Source of the DNA: Oscarella lobularis
Lineage: Eukaryota > Porifera > Homoscleromorpha > Homosclerophorida > Oscarellidae
Reading direction: 5' to 3'
NCBI RefSeq assembly: GCF_947507565.1
Contig: NC_089177.1
Span: 186,001-250,000, forward strand
Length of the DNA stretch: 64,000 nucleotides
The position numbers and the translations under genes were made by a program. This document shows positions 59,571 through 64,000 of this stretch, one piece after another (the first letter of the stretch is position 1; each line of letters begins with the position of its first letter). The notes below the pieces were generated by a model. That model saw nothing but the letters and a program-made list of their open reading frames with translations. It was not told where the DNA came from and searched no databases.

Positions 59571-60110
59571 TCCAGGGCATTCACCATAACGATGCTATTT
59601 CCCCTGATGACCTAAAAAAGAAAAAGAACTGATAGCCTGCACTCTATACTAGTATAGCCGTGTCTTACGTACCACAGACCCAATGCCGTTTTTCTCCTTA
59701 TCAGACACTTCTTCCACGGCGTCGTCCAGCACTATGTTCATGAACGGGTCGAATCCGCGCAGGACACCTGACACGTGTCGATTTCCGTTCAGTTTTACTA
59801 CATAAAAGGAGTTGACTATGTCACAGTGAAGTCGCATCGGTTTCTCCCTTACGAAAAATCCTATGATCCATGTACCTACGAAAAACGAAAGCGCCGTTGT
59901 TAGTCTAAGGGCTGTGCGTGCGCGAGAGTCGAGAAAAGCGATGCGAAGCTCAGATAGGGGCGATTTTTATCTTCACCCGAACCACTGCGGGATCGTTAGC
60001 AGATAATACATGCGTTTTAGGAGTAACATCATCGATCGCGAAGAAGAGAGACGGTGGGAAAGTGTCTGCGCCTACTTTTTTAGCTCGGGTGGGTGCGCTT
60101 TGCCGCTCAT
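59571..60110 (-). CDS. SNRPG: small nuclear ribonucleoprotein G (SmG)
   Basis: One of the seven Sm proteins that ring spliceosomal snRNAs. Four exons rebuilt from splice phases: ATG 60110 ([11 protein letters not shown]), a 23-base exon giving KYMDHRIF (about 59855-59878), the main exon [20 protein letters not shown] and LDDAVEEV (Sm1 motif), then [16 protein letters not shown] (Sm2 motif) with the stop at 59571. About 77 residues, as in the family. The tiny second exon is easily missed by automatic annotation. Confidence 0.92.
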
Positions 60111-60528
60111 TGTCGCCGATTCCTTCGGATTCTTGCGAACACTCCTTTCAAGTTCTTTGCTCACGCGTCACGCATGCGCTACGAGAAACTACGCGCAAAA
60201 TGACTGCATTGTAGCCTCTGAAAACGTACACTGTACCCGCATTCGAAGAAGATTCCGTAGCAGAGAACGTCTTCATTTATTGTACAGCAAAAAAATGAAG
60301 TTGGGCCCCCTTACGGGACAACGACCGTCATCTACAGATTCGCTCGCTAAATTCACTCCTTATCTAACCCAATCGATTCTAACGAAGAAGGGGTACTCAG
60401 ATACAATTAGGGATCTCCATACATCCACTAGGAATGATGCAGATAATAGGAAACGTGTAATTTTGGTTGCATCATAGTCTCGGGAAGCAAAATTTCTCCC
60501 TCTGCATTACTTACTTTCCTCCGTGGTG
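60111..60528. other. intergenic region, no supported gene
   Basis: Lies between SNRPG and the small membrane-protein gene. A 60-codon plus-strand frame (60295-60477) is present but has no recognisable features. On the minus strand an AATAAA near 60270 could be the poly(A) signal of the small membrane-protein gene. Confidence 0.5.
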
Positions 60529-60843
60529 TCACACTAGACTCGTTTGCTTCGACTGGCGCCATTTTCGAGCTAAAAAACATCCAAAACTGTAGAACGCGTT
60601 TAGGAAAAAGAGTCAGACCATTCGCATACCGTCAAAAAACATTTTCAGCTGCTGCCTAAACCGAACTTGCTTCATTTCAGCATCGAGAACGACGTTACGC
60701 TCAGCCTCACTCGCCCCAGGCTGTCTTTGGAGAAATAGAAACAAATTCGTTCGGCATCGTCTGTCAAATACCTTTTTTTCCACCGAACAATCCCCAGAAC
60801 TGTACAGAGACAAAGAACTGAAGCCAGAAGGACGAAGAACATC
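60529..60843 (-). CDS. small single-pass membrane protein, unrecognised
   Basis: Three exons by my reading: ATG 60843, FFVLLASVLCLCTVLGIVRW (one membrane helix), then RQPGASEAERNVVLDAEMKQ and VRFRQQLKMFFDARKWRQ, ending SKQTSLV at 60529. About 70 residues: a short N-terminal anchor followed by a charged helical tail, like many small mitochondrial or ER integral membrane proteins. A longer start (from about 60881) is only available through a GTG. I do not recognise the family. Splice sites are GT-AG with consistent phases, which supports it as a real gene. Confidence 0.5.
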
Positions 60844-60921
60844 AACTCTTTTCCACGTGATCGTCTGCAGTGCGCACGCACACTAAAGCAATGTGCAAAA
60901 AATTCCTAAATAATTAATCAA

Positions 60922-62343
60922 TTAATTTCCCCACGCTTCTGCCTGCAGTCGCTTCTTTTCCATCTTTTTCTCTATAAAATGTCTCGAAGTCAAAATACAG
61001 TTAGAGAGCAGAAGTTTACCTTTGGCTTCTTTCAGTGTCTGCTTTTCCTTTTCCAGCGTTTCCTTGGGTACAGATATACGAATTCCCAAAGCGCCAGCAA
61101 CGAGTCGTCGCGCAGACGCAGCCGTCTTCTCAGGCCTCTTCATGCACATAGGACGATTTAGATAATCTTTTTAAAAAAAATGACAAAAGTAGCCAATAAA
61201 CGAAAAAACGTCATACATCCATTTAATTCTGCTTTCGTTTTGGCCTTCTGCGAAGCCAAACTAAATGGCCGAGCTTTCATAAAAGCAATAGGTTCCCTCA
61301 AAGCCTGTTTAGCTACAAAGAAACAGTCATCCCAGACCGCTCCACAGTCTAAATTACCTAACGCTCTGTTTGGAAAAATTAGAAGACAATGAGTATCGTC
61401 TACCCATGTGATATCCAATCCTTGGGATCTTAGCAACAGTCAATTATAATAAATATTGCGTGTGTTTTGTCCTACCGGTATTCACTAAATGTAAGCAGAA
61501 TATCCTCTGATTTTAAACTAGGCGCGAAGTCAAAAACTTCAAGAAGGTGCCCGTGTTCTGTATTGTAAAAAATGTAACAAAATGGCATGGATTATTAATT
61601 GAATCACCACCATCATCGTCTGCTTCAGGACCAACTACGTTGGCAAAATCCTGACGTGGGACTTTAATAACGGACTCGCTTATTTTCAGTTTCTCATCCA
61701 GCTACAAAAAATTAAAAGATAACCCCAAGTCTCTAATGAATTATCCATACCTCAGACAGGAGTGACTCGTCCAAGCACTCTCCATTGTCATCCCATAAAC
61801 TGTCCCATTCATCTACAGTCCTTTACAAGAAGTCTATCAATTCTCTATTATCTTTCAAAGTAGACTCCTGCACCTGTCGGTCTTTTTATCTTTTCTCCTG
61901 CTTACTTCCGCTTTCTCGTTTTTCAACTTCTCCGCGATTTGTTCGAGATGCTCAAATTTTACCCTGACAACCCTCAAATCGTCATCTTTTCCTGCTTTCG
62001 CCATTTGAGAGTCGTAACGAGGGTGGGCGTGGCAAATGATCGTTCTTCTTTTCCCGTTCTCGCCGATCGAAAACGTTCTCAGTTCGGGAACGAGTTCGAT
62101 CAGCTTATGAGTCAAAAAGCGTTCTCTGGGCGTAAGATGGGGTAAGAGAAGCGCCCAGTTCGAGCTGGAAAGAAAAACGATAGCCCAAAAGTCTCTAGAA
62201 CTTGCTTCAATTGCCGTTTACGGAGTCCGAGAAAATTTCTCAGCCTCTATCCAAAGCAGATTAAGCAAGGCAACTTCGTTTCGCGTCAAGGAAGGCCGGC
62301 AAAACGGGTCGAAACTCTGCTGCCAGTCCTGCGGTGGGTTCAT
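60922..62343 (-). CDS. R3H and coiled-coil domain protein (R3HCC1/R3HCC1L-like)
   Basis: Start ATG at 62343: NPPQDWQQSFDPFCRPSLTR, then LLPHLTPRERFLTHKLIELV and IGENGKRRTIICHAHPRYDS (R3H domain, 62010-62150), a charged region, then an RRM-like block with DITWVDDTHCLLIFPNRAL (about 61350-61430), REPIAFMKARPFSLASQKAK (about 61235-61290), and the conserved ending TAASARRLVAGALGIRI (about 61080-61130), stop at 60922. The order R3H then WVDDTHxLxIF then ARRLVxxALG matches R3HCC1 proteins, which are thought to bind RNA. Head to head with the F-box gene, 101 bp apart. Confidence 0.78.
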
Positions 62344-62444
62344 TGAATTAAACGTCTCCGGGAATGTTTGAGTCTGTGACGTATTTTTCGTAGTAACGGT
62401 TCAAATTAAAATTGTAATTGTTCGTCATTGTAAGCGCATATCGG

Positions 62445-64000
62445 ATGGAATCAACGCTTCAGGATCTGCCAGATGAAATTATCCTATTCATTCTGTCATT
62501 TCTCGACAGTACTTCCGGTAACGTATTGAAATTGTACATGTGATCATAGATAAGGACGGTGTCTATTTTAGATCTGCTATCCGTCAGTCAAACGTGCAAG
62601 CAACTCTACGATATTGCATGTGATAATGCGCTATGGTTCCCTATACTCAAAAGTCGGGTATCAATTCAAAGAGTTCAAGCAAGTTTTCAAATAGAACAAA
62701 AGGAGAGACTTATATGACTTTATAGAGCGTGCGATTTAAAGGACTAATAGCTGCTGACGGTACCGTGACGATGATAGCTCCGTCAGACGAAGACGATAAA
62801 AAAGAAGCGGAAAGTAGAAAATTTTCACCTTGGAATTCATTCCTCTTTGGCAAATTGATAATGATGCGAATGGCTCACACGATGAGTGCCAAGTCGGCCT
62901 TAGAAATCATGTACTCCCTCAAAAAGAAGGTCGACAAAAATCCTAATCTATATTGAAGTGCTAAATGGGCAAGTATCTTAGAGAGACGTCAATATTTGGA
63001 ATGACATTGCAGGGGATCTTCAATCAAGTTTACAATGTGAGGTAAGGAGCTACTATACCTCAATTGATTCACATAGCTTTTTATTCTTGGAGTTTCGGAC
63101 GGCTGAAACTCGAAATCTGGTGTGTGCTTCACTGAATACGGTTGTGCGTCGTCTTCTGCATTTGGAAGATCCGTGGCTTACTTGGCCAGAGAGCAATACG
63201 GAGTTATTTTGCGCCATGCTCACCTGCGTTCAACGAAAAGTTCTCTTCTACAAATTGGTCGAAGCCGCGTCCGTGAACGCATTTTCATTCCACGGATTCA
63301 AAACGAGAATTACGACGATTCATTTACTGCAGTATCGACAGGGAGTTGTGCCCAATTCTAAGCCAAAATCACCAAACCTGTGCTCCGTTTGCGGCAAGAA
63401 AATCATCCATTCAAACAGATGTTCAGCCGATCCAGCCATTGAAGACATCAAGCACTACGTGCAAGACAAAGTCATCAAGGTAATGCCGACTAATCTATAT
63501 TAGCTTTGCTTATCTATGCCTAGTGTTTTGTGCTCTGGTTGAAATATTACCCTGAGCAATTCTACGGCAAATCGAAGCAATCAAAAGCCTTTCTCGACGT
63601 TCTGCATCAGCCGTGGTGGCTCGAGGAAATCAGAAAGAAAATCAAAGATCTAATCAAAGCAATCAAATTCTTAGCAGCAAAGCCTTTACCGGTGAGAACA
63701 TTTAACTCAATTCAATAACTAAACGCGATCTCTAGACCCCTCCAAACGCGGTTTCGAGCGATTTCGAGCAACTATTTGACAAAGTTCAACGCTCTAAGCA
63801 ACTAGCAATCCAGTATGAAGCCCATCCTAACTATTCTTTTATTAATTAACCGCGAATTCGTAGGCTTACCAAAGACGATACTGATATGTATCGTTCCGTT
63901 CCTTCTCACGAAATCCAATCAGCCGCTCTATTAGCCGCTTCTGGTTGCTGCTTTTCCCTCATATTAGACAGAAGCCCGTGGCTGAGACAAGTCGTAAATC
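62445..64000 (+). CDS. F-box protein, incomplete at the right edge
   Basis: Start ATG at 62445: ESTLQDLPDEIILFILSFLD, intron, then LLSVSQTCKQLYDIACDNAL and WFPILKSR: a typical F-box, which docks to SKP1 in SCF ubiquitin ligases. Further exons: VRFKGLIAADGTVTMIAPSD, a region with FRTAETRNLVCASLNTVVRR and ITTIHLLQYRQG, a small Cys pair CSVCGKKIIHSNRC (about 63375-63420), and, near the edge, TDMYRSVPSHEIQSAALLAA. The substrate-binding part is not one I recognise. The gene has not ended by 64000, and the last exons might belong to it or to another gene. Confidence 0.65.

Noticed and set aside
60295-60477. 60-codon plus-strand frame between SNRPG and the small membrane gene
   Set aside because: No recognisable domain, no splice partners, and it probably overlaps the 3' UTR of the opposite-strand gene.

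Overview
This is animal DNA. Genes have many short introns (mostly 35-100 nt), and many proteins match metazoan families: insulin-receptor-type tyrosine kinase, MICAL, TMC channel, HIRA, CUB/EGF proteins. Genes are packed head to head and tail to tail with gaps often under 100 bp. Such density together with animal signalling and adhesion proteins suggests an early-branching, compact genome, most likely a sponge; this is an inference from style and content, not proven.

Layout. 0.3-2.2 kb: a small secreted thrombospondin-repeat/Ig gene (-), flanked by two diverged copies of a short repeat. 2.2-4.6 kb: LETM1 (+), convergent with TTI1 (-, 4.6-8.9 kb). 9.0-12.4 kb: a TMC-family channel gene (-). 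12.5-30.0 kb: a tandem array, all on the minus strand, of five near-identical single-exon secreted CUB/coiled-coil/EGF/glycine-rich genes plus one longer relative (884-codon frame, 24.2-26.8 kb) and a broken copy of it. Between these lie partial copies of the 5' exons of TMC and of the 3' end of MICAL. 30.3-34.4 kb: MICAL (-). 34.6-39.3 kb: an insulin-receptor-like tyrosine kinase (-). 39.6-40.4 kb: a CIMIP2/FAM166-like gene (+). 40.7-42.4 kb: cytosolic aspartate aminotransferase (-), head to head with THG1 (+, 42.5-43.6 kb). 43.6-47.9 kb: HIRA (-), head to head with a NagB-family sugar-phosphate isomerase (+, 48.0-49.0 kb). 49.0-49.9 kb: an ML-domain secreted protein (-). 50.0-51.2 kb: thymidylate synthase (-), head to head with PBDC1 (+, 51.2-52.1 kb). 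52.2-55.9 kb: mitochondrial-type GPAT (-). 56.2-59.0 kb: three AIG1/GIMAP-like GTPases. 59.6-62.3 kb: SNRPG, a small membrane protein and an R3HCC1-like gene (all -). 62.4 kb to the right edge: an F-box gene (+), incomplete.

The most notable region is the array. The junctions show that a block reaching from inside TMC to the end of MICAL was duplicated in tandem several times. Each duplication joins TMC 5' exons, with their promoter, to whatever lay at the right end of the block. The result is chimeric transcription units: TMC N-terminus to MICAL C-terminal tail (open and in frame at 14.7-15.6 kb), the same but frameshifted at 21.3-22.2 kb, a different TMC/MICAL junction at 27.55 kb, and TMC to glycine-rich gene (out of frame) at 18.16 kb. 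The amplified genes encode secreted proteins that combine an animal CUB/EGF front with a glycine-rich back half resembling domains of bacterial surface proteins.

Intron boundaries and protein starts were read by eye; exact exon limits inside long genes are approximate.
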